From Streptomyces lasiicapitis (GTDB taxonomy: Bacteria; Actinomycetota; Actinomycetes; Streptomycetales; Streptomycetaceae), in NCBI RefSeq assembly GCF_014646335.1, contig NZ_BMNG01000005.1, positions 371,543 through 435,542 on the forward strand: a DNA stretch of 64,000 nt, read 5' to 3'. The translations under genes were made by a program, and so were the position numbers. The notes beneath the pieces are model-generated. The model saw nothing but the letters and a program-made list of their open reading frames with translations. It did not search any database and was not told the DNA's origin. Positions 53,933-64,000 of the stretch are shown here, piece by piece; positions within the stretch are counted from its first letter, which is position 1; each line of letters opens with the position of its first letter.

Positions 53933-54838
53933 TCAGGACCAGTCGGCGGCAGCACGCAGCAGCCACTCGTGCGCCCGCGCGATATGCGGCATGGCGAGTG
54001 TGCCGGTGCGTACGACGAGGAAATACGTACGCAGGGGCGGCACCGCCGGATCGAGCAGCGCCACGACGTCGCCGCGCTCCAGGGCCGCGGCACACAGATA
54101 GCGGGGCAGCACGGCGAGCCCGGCGCCCGTGATCACGCAGGCGAGCACCGCCCGCAGATCCGGCACGATCACGGCGCCCGACGCGGCGGGACGGGAGTCG
54201 AAGACGGCGGCCCAGTAGCGCGAGACGAGCGGCAGCGACTCGTGCACCTCCACCACCGGCAGGTTCTCGACCGTGACCGCGCCTTTGCGGCGCAGCTTGC
54301 CGGGGCCGAGCCGGGCGGCCCAGCGGGGAGCGGCGATCAGCACATGCTCCTCGTCGCACAGGGGCGTCGCGGTGAGCAGCGCTCCTCGTGACCGGGCCGT
54401 GGTGATGGCCAGGTCGTGGTGCCCGGCGGCGAGCCCCTCCAGGACCTCCTCGGCGTTGCCGAACGACGCGCGCAGCGCGAAACCCTGTCCGTCGTGGCCG
54501 GTCAGCGCGGTGAGGGCCGGAAGGGCGCGTTCGGCTGTGAACTCCGGTGGCCCGGCCAGATGGAGCGTACGGACGGAAGAGTCCTCGTCGAGCCCGGCCT
54601 CGGCGATCTCGACGAGCGCGTCGAGGTGCGGGGCGGCCTTGTGGGCGAGCTCGTCGCCCATGGTCGTGGGGGTCACGCCACGGGCCTGGCGCAGGAAGAG
54701 CGGACGGCCGAGCTGCCGCTCCAACGTGCGGATCTGTGAGGTCACGGCGGGCTGGGACAGCCCGAGGAGAGCTGCCGCACGCGTGAAGGACCCAGCCCGG
54801 TGCACGGTCACGAATGTGCGCAACAGGGCCAAGTCCAT
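53933..54838 (-). CDS. LysR-family transcriptional regulator
   Basis: A 301-residue LTTR. The N-terminal winged helix reads MDLALLRTFVTVHRAGSFTRAAALLGLSQPAVTSQIRTLERQLGRPLFLR. The effector domain spans about 90-295. The target and ligand are unknown. A CTAT-N10-ATAG inverted repeat lies 42 bp upstream (54880-54897) and is a plausible autoregulatory site. The neighbouring genes on either side do not clearly share its regulon. Confidence 0.92.
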   Translation of the reverse strand: MDLALLRTFVTVHRAGSFTRAAALLGLSQPAVTSQIRTLERQLGRPLFLRQARGVTPTTMGDELAHKAAPHLDALVEIAEAGLDEDSSVRTLHLAGPPEFTAERALPALTALTGHDGQGFALRASFGNAEEVLEGLAAGHHDLAITTARSRGALLTATPLCDEEHVLIAAPRWAARLGPGKLRRKGAVTVENLPVVEVHESLPLVSRYWAAVFDSRPAASGAVIVPDLRAVLACVITGAGLAVLPRYLCAAALERGDVVALLDPAVPPLRTYFLVVRTGTLAMPHIARAHEWLLRAAADWS

Positions 54839-54879
54839 GTCGCCACCCTCTTCTCAGTCGGCCCCCGGCGCCCGCCCAA

Positions 54880-54897
54880 CTATAAATTTGTCGATAG
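54880..54897. promoter_or_regulatory. Candidate LysR-type binding site
   Basis: CTAT (54880-54883) and ATAG (54894-54897) flank a 10-bp AT-rich centre, an unusual low-GC patch upstream of the LysR gene. LTTR boxes are short interrupted palindromes of this type. Function inferred from position. Confidence 0.45.
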
Positions 54898-54975
54898 GTT
54901 GCTGTCGCTACTGTGATTGGACACTGACACAGAGTCAACTAGCCTTGTTCGCGCGGTTCTTCGCACGCGGAACCG

Positions 54976-55014
54976 GGACGGTCCGAGCCACGAGGGGGGA
55001 GGCTCGGACCGTCC
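54976..55014 (-). terminator. Terminator after the cystathionine lyase-like gene
   Basis: A perfect 14-bp stem (GGACGGTCCGAGCC with GGCTCGGACCGTCC) and an 11-nt loop lie 28 nt beyond the stop of the minus-strand PLP enzyme gene. Confidence 0.85.
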
Positions 55015-55042
55015 GTTGTGCGTAGGAGGCTCCCGTACGCGG

Positions 55043-56347
55043 TCAGTTGGCTGTCGCTCCGTGGTCCGGCTGGTCCGCCGTCTCGTCGAGCGCACGCAGC
55101 ACATCCGCCACCAGATCCTCGGCGTCCTCCGCACCGGCGGAGAAGCGGATGAAGCCCTCCGCCACCGCGTCGCCGCCCCACCGCCCACGCCGCTCGGCAG
55201 TGGACCGTACGCCGCCGAAGCTCGTCGCGTCGTCCACGAGCCGCAGCGCCGCGAGGAAACGCTCGGCACGCGCGCGTGAAGGCAGTTCGAAGGAGACCAC
55301 GCACCCGAAGCGCCGCATCTGCCGCTCCGCGATCTTGTACGAGGGGTCGTCGGGCAGCCCCGGATAGCGCAGGCCGGTCACCTCGGGGCGGTCGCGCAGG
55401 GCCTTCGCGAGGGTGAGGGCGGTGGCGTTCTGCCGGTCGACGCGGAGCTGGAGCGTGGCGAGCGAGCGGTGGGCGAGCCAGGCCTCCATCGGCCCCGGAA
55501 TGGCCCCGACGATCTTGCGCCAGCGCCGTACGGCGGCCATCAGCTCGGCGTCGCGGCAGGCCACGTACCCAAGGAGGAGGTCGCCGTGCCCGGTGAGCTG
55601 CTTGGTGCCGCTGGCCACGGAGAAGTCGGCGCCGAGCTCCAGCGGGCGCTGGCCGAGAGGCGTGGCGAGGGTGTTGTCGACGGCGACCAGGGCGCCGCGC
55701 GCGTGGGCGGCGTCGGAGAGGCGGCGGATGTCGCACACGTCGAGCCCCGGGTTGGACGGCGTCTCGATCCACAGGAGGCGGGCGCCGTCGAGCACGTCGA
55801 GCTGCGCGTCGTCGGCGGTGGGCGCGGTGCGTACCTCGATGCCGTACGCCGTGAGCTGCTCGCGCACCAGGGGCAGTGCCTGGTAGCCGTCGTCAGGCAG
55901 CACCACGGCGTCGCCCGCGCGCAATTGGGAGAAAAGCACCGCGGAGATCGCGGCCATCCCGGACGCGAAGACCAGCGTCTCCACGGCCGGAGAGACGCCG
56001 GGGCCCGCGTTGTCCCCAGGGCCCGCGTCGTTCCCGGAGCGCGCGTCGCCTTCGGAGCGCGCGCCGGCCGCCGCCGGGGATTCGAGCTCCCCGATGGCGC
56101 GCTCCAGGTGGGTCCATGTCGGGTTGTCGTCGCGTCCGTACGCGTACGGGCCCGTCGGGTCGCCGGGGAGGTGGAAGTGGGCCGCGAACACCGGGCCCGG
56201 CAGCGTCGGCTCGTACTTCGCGGGTTCGGGGAGCCCGGCCCGCACCGCCCGGGTGCCGTCGCCGGTCTTCGGCGCGGAAGTGACCTCGTCGGTCCGCGTG
56301 GGGCCAGTCGCAGGCTCCGGCTCCGGTATTCGCTCCGCGTCCGTCAT
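55043..56347 (-). CDS. Cystathionine gamma-lyase/synthase-family PLP enzyme
   Basis: A 434-residue member of the Cys/Met metabolism PLP family. Recognisable parts are VFASGMAAISAVLFS, LLWIETPSNPGLDVCDIRRL, VDNTLATPLGQRPLELGADFSV and the PLP-binding lysine in SGTKQLTGHGD. The substrate (cystathionine, O-succinylhomoserine or methionine) cannot be set by eye. The N-terminal 40 residues and a Gly/Asp-rich insertion near 95-120 are not conserved. Its start overlaps the ptpA stop by 4 nt, so translation is coupled. Confidence 0.88.
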   Translation of the reverse strand: MTDAERIPEPEPATGPTRTDEVTSAPKTGDGTRAVRAGLPEPAKYEPTLPGPVFAAHFHLPGDPTGPYAYGRDDNPTWTHLERAIGELESPAAAGARSEGDARSGNDAGPGDNAGPGVSPAVETLVFASGMAAISAVLFSQLRAGDAVVLPDDGYQALPLVREQLTAYGIEVRTAPTADDAQLDVLDGARLLWIETPSNPGLDVCDIRRLSDAAHARGALVAVDNTLATPLGQRPLELGADFSVASGTKQLTGHGDLLLGYVACRDAELMAAVRRWRKIVGAIPGPMEAWLAHRSLATLQLRVDRQNATALTLAKALRDRPEVTGLRYPGLPDDPSYKIAERQMRRFGCVVSFELPSRARAERFLAALRLVDDATSFGGVRSTAERRGRWGGDAVAEGFIRFSAGAEDAEDLVADVLRALDETADQPDHGATAN

Positions 56348-56907
56348 GCCGCTCGTCCTTCCACCGCGTCCCGTACCGCGGCGAGCAGGCCCTCGCTCGC
56401 CGCCTCCACCATTGTCAGGCACTCCTCGAAGCCGTCGGCGTCCCCGTAGTACGGGTCGGGCACGTCCAGTTCGTCGTACGCCAACGGGTCGTACGAGCGC
56501 AGCAGGCGCACCTTGTCCGCGTCCTCGGGGGTCGGGGCCAGGCGGCGCAGGGAGCGCTGGTGGCCGCGGTCCAGGGCGATGACCAGGTCGAGCCGGGCGA
56601 ACCAGTCCGTCCGGAACCGGCGGGCCACGTGGTCGGCGTCGAAGCCCGCGGCCTCCAGGACGGCGACGGTGCGCGGGTCGGCGCCGTCGCCCTCGTGCCA
56701 GCCGTCGGTGCCCGCGCTGTCCACCACGACGAGCCCGTCGAGCCCCGCGTCACGGATCCGCGCGCGGAAGACCGACTCGGCCATGGGCGAGCGGCAGATG
56801 TTGCCGGTGCACACGAAGCAGACGGCGAACGGCGCCTGGACGGAGTGGCCGGACCGGCCGGACTGGACAGATGGGGCGGACGACGTGGACGCGGAGGCGC
56901 GGGGCAT
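56344..56907 (-). CDS. ptpA: Low-molecular-weight protein tyrosine phosphatase PtpA
   Basis: A 187-residue LMW-PTP. The phosphate-binding loop is CVCTGNICRS-like: FVCTGNICRSPMAESVFRAR, with catalytic Cys and Arg (CX5R), and the general acid is Asp in the late loop DVPDPYYG. S. coelicolor PtpA lies in the same location and influences secondary metabolism. The first 25 residues are a Ser/Ala-rich extension ahead of the fold, so a later start is possible. Confidence 0.92.
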   Translation of the reverse strand: MPRASASTSSAPSVQSGRSGHSVQAPFAVCFVCTGNICRSPMAESVFRARIRDAGLDGLVVVDSAGTDGWHEGDGADPRTVAVLEAAGFDADHVARRFRTDWFARLDLVIALDRGHQRSLRRLAPTPEDADKVRLLRSYDPLAYDELDVPDPYYGDADGFEECLTMVEAASEGLLAAVRDAVEGRAA

Positions 56908-56914
56908 GGGTGGG

Positions 56915-57295
56915 TCAGTCCTTGTGGTCGGGGAGGGCGACGTTCAGCGCCCAGGACACGATCGAGATGATCAGGCCGCCCAGTACGGCGGTCCAGAACC
57001 CCTCGACGTGGAAGCTGACGTCGAGTTTGTCCGCCAGCCAGGACGTGAGCAGCAGCATCAGGGCGTTGATCACCAGGGTGATCAGGCCGAGCGTGAGGAT
57101 GAACAGGGGGAACGTCAGGACCTGCACCACGGGCTTGACCAGGAAGTTCACCAGACCGAACAGCAGCGCGACCACGAGCAGTGTGAGGGTCTTCTTGCCC
57201 GTGCTGTCGCCGGTGAGCGTGATCTTGTCAAGCAGCCACACGGCGACGGCCAGGGCCACTGCGTTGGCGATCGTCTTGACTACGAAATTCTTCAT
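56915..57295 (-). CDS. Holin-like phage holin family 4 membrane protein
   Basis: A 126-residue protein with four hydrophobic helices: IANAVALAVAVWLLDKIT, LTLLVVALLFGLVNFLVKP, FPLFILTLGLITLVINALML and FWTAVLGGLIISIVSWAL. It resembles phage-holin-family-4 (YvlD-like) proteins common in bacteria and not tied to phage lysis. The ATG at 57295 begins MKNFVVKTIANAV. It sits just upstream of ptpA, and is divergent from a cupin gene. Confidence 0.85.
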   Translation of the reverse strand: MKNFVVKTIANAVALAVAVWLLDKITLTGDSTGKKTLTLLVVALLFGLVNFLVKPVVQVLTFPLFILTLGLITLVINALMLLLTSWLADKLDVSFHVEGFWTAVLGGLIISIVSWALNVALPDHKD

Positions 57296-57366
57296 GTGTC
57301 TGATCGTGGCAGACGTGAGGAAACAGTGGTCGGTCCACGACCTGGGGCAAGGGGCGCAGAAGAGCG

Positions 57367-57684
57367 ATGAAGGCATTCCGACTGGACGAGCTGGAGGCGG
57401 AACGCGCCGCGAATGACGGCGCGTATCTGCAGTTTCTGCGGGAGCGGAACATGTCGGTCGGGCTCTACGCGCTGGACGCGGGCGACAGCGACCCGCAGCA
57501 GCCGCACCGGCAGGATGAGGTGTACATGGTCGTCAGCGGCCGTGCGTCGATCACGGTGGGGATGGAGACGACGGAGGTCGCGCGCGGCAGTGTCGTGTAC
57601 GTGCCGGCGGGGGTGCCCCACAAGTTCCACCACATCAGCGAGGACCTGCGGGTCCTTGTCGTGTTCTCGCCGCCGGAGCGGTGA
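57367..57684 (+). CDS. Cupin-domain protein
   Basis: A 105-residue single cupin with metal-ligand-like motifs: HRQDEVYMVVSGRASITVG and PAGVPHKFHHISEDLRVLVVF. The role is unknown. The ATG at 57367 has an AAGAG purine run just ahead. It is divergent from the holin-like gene. Confidence 0.88.
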   Translation: MKAFRLDELEAERAANDGAYLQFLRERNMSVGLYALDAGDSDPQQPHRQDEVYMVVSGRASITVGMETTEVARGSVVYVPAGVPHKFHHISEDLRVLVVFSPPER

Positions 57685-57875
57685 CGGCGGCGTCTCCCCT
57701 CGTGGCCGCCTCAGGGCTCCTGCCTCGGGGTTCCCTAGGGGGCGAGTCAGGGGAGTACAAGGGATCGCACGGCCCCGAACTGGCTTTTTCCGACCTAGCA
57801 TCGAATGCGTGAGATGGGAAATCTGCTCAGCAGCGGAGTTCCCCGAAATCTGTGAGAAAGGTAAGGGCGAGGGCA

Positions 57876-58091
57876 ATGCGAGAGATCTTCGCGGGTATGC
57901 CGTGGTGGGTGAAGTGGATCGCGGTGCCGCTGGTCGCCCTGGTCGTCTTCGGCAGTGTCATAGCGAGCGTGATCGGCTTCGTCTTCACGCTGCTCTTCAA
58001 GCTGCTGCTGTTCGTGGCCCTCGTCGGCGGACTCGTCTACGTCGTACGGAAGTTCATATCCAGCTCGTCCTCGTCACGCGGCGACTGGTGA
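57876..58091 (+). CDS. DUF5326-like small membrane protein
   Basis: A 71-residue protein with two helices (WWVKWIAVPLVALVVFGSVIASVIGFVFTLLF and LLLFVALVGGLVYVV in the reading) and a Ser-rich tail. The ATG at 57876 follows GAGGG; the frame could start at 57852. It precedes ssgR in streptomycetes (SCO3924-like). Function unknown. Confidence 0.75.
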   Translation: MREIFAGMPWWVKWIAVPLVALVVFGSVIASVIGFVFTLLFKLLLFVALVGGLVYVVRKFISSSSSSRGDW

Positions 58092-58287
58092 TCGGCACAC
58101 GGCGACAGGCGAAAGGGGAAGCAAGGGTTCCCTCCCCAGGGGGAAGTTTTCCGCCAGGGCGCTTGCCAGCGGTGGCCAAGGGTTAGAGTCCGAAAACCGA
58201 CGCGGGGGAATCCCCGCAGGCGGGCCCACTGCCCCCACCCGTGGCCTCCGGCGCGGGTGGACCCCCCATGTGCTTCGGGAGTGACCC

Positions 58288-59154
58288 ATGGCCTCGGTTG
58301 ACGACGCACCCGCCCACGTCCAGCCCACCGTCCCCCCGAGCGAGGCAACTTCGGGCGACGAACCGTCAACCGACGCCACCGCGGCGGCCGTTGGCCACAC
58401 CGCCGTCGCGCCCACCCTCATCGGCTCCGTGCAACGGGCGATGCGCCTGCTCGAGGCAGCCGCATCGCACCCGGGCGGAGCGCCCGCGAAGCAACTGGCC
58501 CGAGAGGCCGGCCTAGCCCTTCCCACGGCGTATCACCTGCTGCGGACGCTGAACCACGAAGGCTATCTCCGCCGGGAGAAAGGGGTGTTCGTGCTCGGCG
58601 ACGCGGCCGAGCGGTTGAGTACGGGAGCGGCGGAGCAGAATCGTCGCGTCATGATCGGTGAAACGCTGGCGCATTGGCGTGATGTCATCGGCGTGCCCCT
58701 GTACTTCGCCATCTACCAGGACGGCGAGATCGAGGTCGTGTCCGTCGCCGACACCTCGGGCAATCCGGCCGTCGAGGAGTGGGCCGACTTCCGCGAGACC
58801 GGTCACGCCCACGCGATCGGCCAGTGCCTGCTCGCTCAACTGGACGACGAGGCACGGCGGGACCACTTGGACCGCCACCCGGTGCGCTCCCTCACGCCGA
58901 ACACGGTGCGTGACGATCGGACGCTGCTGCGGCGGCTGGACGCGAGGGGCCGGATGACGCCGGTGGTGGAGTATCAGGAGTACGCGCTGGGGACGGTCTG
59001 CGCGGCCATTCCGATCACGGTGGGCAGTACTGCGGCCACTTTGGCGATCTCCGTACCGTCCGCTCAGGCCGACCGATTGCTGCCCGCGGCACGCCTGTTG
59101 CAGGAGGAGATCGGAAAGCTACTACGGACACTCGGCTTCTCTATCAGCATCTGA
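58288..59154 (+). CDS. ssgR: IclR-family regulator SsgR
   Basis: SsgR activates ssgA, needed for sporulation-specific septation in Streptomyces. The 288-residue protein has an Ala/Pro/Thr-rich N-terminus (1-45), an IclR winged helix (SVQRAMRLLEAAASHPGGAPAKQLAREAGLALPTAYHLLRTLNHEGYL), and an effector domain from about 115. The ATG at 58288 follows CGGGAG. ssgA follows in the same orientation, 104 nt downstream. Confidence 0.92.
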   Translation: MASVDDAPAHVQPTVPPSEATSGDEPSTDATAAAVGHTAVAPTLIGSVQRAMRLLEAAASHPGGAPAKQLAREAGLALPTAYHLLRTLNHEGYLRREKGVFVLGDAAERLSTGAAEQNRRVMIGETLAHWRDVIGVPLYFAIYQDGEIEVVSVADTSGNPAVEEWADFRETGHAHAIGQCLLAQLDDEARRDHLDRHPVRSLTPNTVRDDRTLLRRLDARGRMTPVVEYQEYALGTVCAAIPITVGSTAATLAISVPSAQADRLLPAARLLQEEIGKLLRTLGFSISI

Positions 59155-59258
59155 AAACTCACTCCTTGTGATCTGGTGTGTACGTTAAGCAAGATGCCAT
59201 GAGTGTCAGGGAGTTGGTTCCTGCGCCATCAAGAAGGCTAGTGACGGGGTAGGCGGCG

Positions 59259-59693
59259 ATGCGAGAGTCGGTCCAGGCAGAGGTCATGATGAGCTTCCTT
59301 GTGTCGGAGGAGCTGTCGTTCCGCATCCCGGTGGAACTGCGGTACGAGACGCGAGATCCCTATGCCGTGCGGTTGACCTTCCACCTCCCCGGCGATGTCC
59401 CGGTGACCTGGGCCTTCGGGCGGGAGCTCCTGGTGGACGGAGTGGGCAGGGCGTGCGGGGACGGGGATGTGCGCATCGCGCCGACCGACCCCGAGCAGTT
59501 GGAGGAGGCGCTGATCCGGCTTCAAGTGGGTCCTGATCAGGCGCTGTTCAGAGTGGGCATCCCGCCGTTGCTCGCCTTCCTCGACCGGACGGACAAGCTG
59601 GTGCCGCTGGGACAGGAGCGGACACTGATCGACTTCGAGACGCATCTCGACGAGGCGCTGGACCGGATTCTCGCGGAGCAGAGCGCGGGCTGA
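59259..59693 (+). CDS. ssgA: Sporulation/cell division protein SsgA
   Basis: SsgA is the founding SALP protein of sporulating actinomycetes; it marks sites of wall growth and stimulates septation. The 144-residue product matches the family, MRESVQAEVMMSFLVSEELSF, RLTFHLPGDVPVTWAFGRELL and LVPLGQERTLIDF. Expression is expected to depend on SsgR. Its presence firmly places the source in the streptomycetes. Confidence 0.97.
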   Translation: MRESVQAEVMMSFLVSEELSFRIPVELRYETRDPYAVRLTFHLPGDVPVTWAFGRELLVDGVGRACGDGDVRIAPTDPEQLEEALIRLQVGPDQALFRVGIPPLLAFLDRTDKLVPLGQERTLIDFETHLDEALDRILAEQSAG

Positions 59694-59758
59694 CCCGGTC
59701 GGCCGGGTTCAACGGGCCCTGGATGTCGGCGGATCAGGGCATTTCATGGCATCGGCTT

Positions 59759-59782
59759 GCGGGTGCGGGTGCGGGTGCGGGT
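59759..59782. repeat. Hexanucleotide GCGGGT tandem repeat
   Basis: Four perfect copies of GCGGGT, then a degenerate continuation with more GCG/GTC-rich simple sequence up to about 59850, lie between convergent ssgA and the YibE/F gene. Confidence 0.85.
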
Positions 59783-59851
59783 GCGTGCTGCGGTGCGGAC
59801 TGGTCGGCGTGGGCGTCGGCGTCGGCCTGGCGGTGCGGCGGCGCCGCGGGC

Positions 59852-61243
59852 TCACGTCTTGCGGCGGCGGCCCTTTCCGCCCAGGGACGGGCGGCGGGGA
59901 GCGGGTCGGTCGGAGGGGACGGGAGGTGTGGGGCCCGAAGGGGCCAGCGGGGCGGTTGCCGGCGCGGTGGCGGGGCCGGAGCGGTCGGCGGAGACGACCA
60001 GGGCCGCGAGGGCGGTGGTGACGGGGACGGAGGCGACGAGGCCGATGGAGCCGATGAGGGTGCGCACGATCTCCTCGGCGACGAGCTCGCTGTTGGCGAC
60101 GGTGCCGACGCTGCTCTGGGCGATGGAGAAGAGCAGCAGGAGGGGCAGGGCGGCGCCCGCGTAGGCGAGGACGAGGGTGTTGACGACCGAGGCGATGTGG
60201 TCGCGGCCGATGCGGATGCCCGCGCGGTACAGGCCGCGCCAGCCCATCGTCGGGTTGGCCTGGTGGAGTTCCCAGACGGCGGAGGTCTGGGTGACGGTGA
60301 CGTCGTCGAGCACGCCGAGGGAGCCGATGATGACGCCGGCGAGGAGCAGGCCGCTCATGTCGATGTCGGGGTAGAGGCCGTGGATCAGGCCGGTGTTGTC
60401 GTCCGTGTTGCCGGTCAGGGATGCCCAGCCGATGAACAGGGAGCCGAGCAGGCCGATGAGGAGGAGGGAGATGAGGGTGCCGAGTACCGCGACGGAGGTG
60501 CGCGCGGTCAGGCCGTGGCACATGTAGAGCGCGCACAGCATGATGGCGCTCGCGCCGATCACGGCCACGACCAGCGGGTTCGAGCCCTGCAGGATCGCCG
60601 GGAGGATGAAGAAGGTCAGGACCAGGAAGCTCACCGCGAGGGCGACCAGGGCCATGACTCCGCGCAGCCGCCCCACCACGACGACGGCCAGGGCGAAGAT
60701 GCCGGCGAGGAGGGCCATGGGGAGTTTGCGGTTCACGTCGGTGACCGAGTACTGGAGGTCCTTGGGGGCCTTGGGCTCGTAGGCGACCACCACGCCCTGG
60801 CCCTTGTGGAGTTGCCGGGGCGAATCCGGCTGGATGACCTCGGTGAAGGTGCGGCCCTTGTCCGAGCCGCTGGTGACCTTGATGGTGGCCCTGCCGCAGG
60901 TGCCGTCAGCGCGGGACTGCGCGGACTGGCCCTCGGCGGTGGAGGTGTCGCCGTTCGGCGGGGGCTGCGAGGCGTTCAAGTCCTTGCAGGGGAGCTTCTC
61001 CAGCTTGGTCACGGTGGCCGACTGGGTCTGCCGGTCGAAGCCGACACCGGTGCGCTCGTGGTCCGGGGCGCCGCCGGGCCACAGCACCACGAGGCCGACG
61101 AGGACGGCGGTGGTGAAGGGGATCAGGACGGCGGCGATGACCTTGCGCAGATGCTGGGACACGGGGGCGGCAGGGCCGTGACTGTGCGAATGGCCGTGCG
61201 GCTCCGGGGTGGGGGGCCCGGTGGGCGGCGGTGGTGTGGTCAC
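59852..61243 (-). CDS. YibE/F-family membrane protein
   Basis: A 463-residue polytopic protein. After a Pro/His-rich N-terminus, a signal-anchor helix (KVIAAVLIPFTTAVLVGLVVLW) precedes an extracytoplasmic domain with a CKDLN..GTCG cysteine pair. Seven or so helices follow (for example MALVALAVSFLVLTFFILPAIL and LGVLDDVTVTQTSAVWELHQ, the latter a YibE/F hallmark). The function is unknown. A basic tail ends the protein. It is divergent from thiC. Confidence 0.88.
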   Translation of the reverse strand: MTTPPPPTGPPTPEPHGHSHSHGPAAPVSQHLRKVIAAVLIPFTTAVLVGLVVLWPGGAPDHERTGVGFDRQTQSATVTKLEKLPCKDLNASQPPPNGDTSTAEGQSAQSRADGTCGRATIKVTSGSDKGRTFTEVIQPDSPRQLHKGQGVVVAYEPKAPKDLQYSVTDVNRKLPMALLAGIFALAVVVVGRLRGVMALVALAVSFLVLTFFILPAILQGSNPLVVAVIGASAIMLCALYMCHGLTARTSVAVLGTLISLLLIGLLGSLFIGWASLTGNTDDNTGLIHGLYPDIDMSGLLLAGVIIGSLGVLDDVTVTQTSAVWELHQANPTMGWRGLYRAGIRIGRDHIASVVNTLVLAYAGAALPLLLLFSIAQSSVGTVANSELVAEEIVRTLIGSIGLVASVPVTTALAALVVSADRSGPATAPATAPLAPSGPTPPVPSDRPAPRRPSLGGKGRRRKT

Positions 61244-61323
61244 GGCCCGATCATCGCAAGAACGGTGGGGGCCCTCTGTTCACCGCGCCCGATATGACGC
61301 TAGCGTGGAGGCACCTTTGCAAT

Positions 61324-63249
<1,926 letters not shown>

Positions 63250-63265
63250 GCTGGGCGGACGGCGC

Positions 63266-63319
63266 CGCGGTGCCGGGTCGGGACGCGGTGCTGGGTTGGT
63301 TCGCGGTGCCGGGTTGGAC
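63266..63319. repeat. 18-bp imperfect tandem repeat (three copies)
   Basis: Three adjacent 18-bp units (63266-63283, 63284-63301, 63302-63319) start CGCGGTGC(C/T)GGGT, just after the thiC stop. The third unit's GCCGGGTTGG pairs with CCAACCCGGC at 63340-63349, so a terminator-like hairpin may have grown from the repeat. Confidence 0.75.
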
Positions 63320-63427
63320 CGCGCTGCCCCACCCGCTGCCCAACCCGGCCTGGGCATCGCGGCCGTCGTCCGTCAGAGATCGGTGAACGCGGTGTCCCCG
63401 TGCCGTCGGGCTGGGCAGACTGGGCGT

Positions 63428-64000
63428 ATGACTGCCAGTAGTTCCCTGAGCAAGGGTGCCAATCTTCCCGTCGGGGCTTCCGCGGTGCGGGCCGAGCTCG
63501 GCTGGGCCGAGGGGGCGGGCGGGCCCGTCGCCGATGCGTCGGCGCTGCTGCTCACCTCGGCCGGACGCGTACGCGACGACGGCGACTTCGTGTTCTACAA
63601 CCAACCGCGGCATGCGTCCGGCACCGTACGGCATTTGGGCAAACACAGTGCCGCCGGGGTGACGACGGACACGGTCGAGGTGGATCTGCATGCCCTGGAG
63701 TCCGTGGTCGAGCGGGTGTTGATCTGTGCGTCGGCCGATGGCGGGACGTTCGGGCAGATGTCCGGGCTCACGCTGCGGCTGCTCGACGCGGTGACCCAGG
63801 CCGAGCTCGCGCGCTTCGACATGGCGGCTACGACCGAGACCGCGTTCATAGGCGGCGAGTTGTATCTGCGCGGCGGGCAGTGGAAGTTCCGCGCGGTGGG
63901 GCAGGGGTACGATTCCGGGCTTGCCGGGTTGGCGACGGACTTCGGGATCACGGTGGATGATGCTCCGGTTGGTTCAGGGGCTGCCGGGGCTGACAGGGCT
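63428..64000 (+). CDS. TerD-family protein (C-terminus beyond the window)
   Basis: TerD-type calcium-binding proteins are linked to tellurite and stress responses; Streptomyces have many. The ATG at 63428 begins [15 protein letters not shown], then [34 protein letters not shown] and [12 protein letters not shown], all TerD features; the acidic [13 protein letters not shown] segment is the Ca-binding region. The visible part is 191 codons with no stop. Later sequence ([11 protein letters not shown]) is becoming low-complexity. Confidence 0.9.
   Translation, partial: MTASSSLSKGANLPVGASAVRAELGWAEGAGGPVADASALLLTSAGRVRDDGDFVFYNQPRHASGTVRHLGKHSAAGVTTDTVEVDLHALESVVERVLICASADGGTFGQMSGLTLRLLDAVTQAELARFDMAATTETAFIGGELYLRGGQWKFRAVGQGYDSGLAGLATDFGITVDDAPVGSGAAGADRA

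Noticed and set aside
53391..54938. A 515-codon minus-strand frame joining upstream sequence to the NUDIX protein
   Set aside because: Only the last 160 codons are NUDIX-like; the remainder is the wrong frame of the LysR gene.

Overview
The window is the replication-origin region of a high-GC actinomycete chromosome, almost certainly a Streptomyces. Coding GC is very high and GTG starts are frequent. The gene order recF-gnd-dnaN-oriC-dnaA-rpmH-rnpA-yidD-yidC-jag-rsmG-parA-parB is the actinobacterial origin core. The Streptomyces-specific sporulation pair ssgR-ssgA lies on the right. I see no mobile element, CRISPR array, rRNA or tRNA. Nearly everything is vertically inherited core or near-core DNA.

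Layout. 1-5559: recF (cut by the window edge), a 6-phosphogluconate dehydrogenase, dnaN, a roughly 0.9-kb oriC full of DnaA-box-like 9-mers, and dnaA, all on the minus strand. 5560-11983: a divergent dnaA/rpmH promoter region, then rpmH-rnpA-yidD-yidC-jag-rsmG and parAB on the plus strand. 12313-25160: a GNAT gene, then a long minus-strand block running DUF6049 protein, murJ, pseudokinase, sigM, anti-sigma, trxB, trxA, then cca on the plus strand. This arrangement matches the mycobacterial pcnA-Rv3909-mviN-sigM-Rv3912-trxB2-trxC cluster. trxB carries a textbook SigR-type promoter. 25277-36770: a frameshifted small membrane protein gene, an MFS transporter, ino1, a PadR regulator with a perfect operator, a class A penicillin-binding protein, a GT87-like membrane glycosyltransferase, and an alanine-racemase-like/FemX pair. 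37036-42179: the rpsF-ssb-rpsR-rplI operon, a MATE exporter, and dnaB preceded by a compact cluster of DnaA-box-like sequences. 42270-53873: mostly accessory metabolic and regulatory genes (SnoaL-like/WYL regulator, alpha/beta hydrolase, serine hydrolase, GNATs, MarR-MFS-GlcG-like cluster, DUF2269 protein, HAD phosphatase, flavohaemoglobin, NUDIX). 53933-64000: LysR, a cystathionine lyase-family enzyme overlapping ptpA, a holin-like membrane protein, a cupin, a DUF5326-like peptide, ssgR-ssgA, a YibE/F transporter, a TPP riboswitch with thiC, and the start of a TerD-family gene.

How it works together. DnaA, DnaN, RecF and oriC start replication. DnaA can also bind its own promoter and possibly the dnaB upstream region. 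ParA/ParB act on the 13 parS sites found here (11 perfect, 2 with one mismatch). Several sites are embedded in, or abut, long palindromes or terminator hairpins between convergent genes. Cell-wall functions (MurJ, its pseudokinase partner, the class A PBP, FemX, SsgA) are concentrated here too, so the region combines replication, segregation, envelope growth and thiol-redox control.
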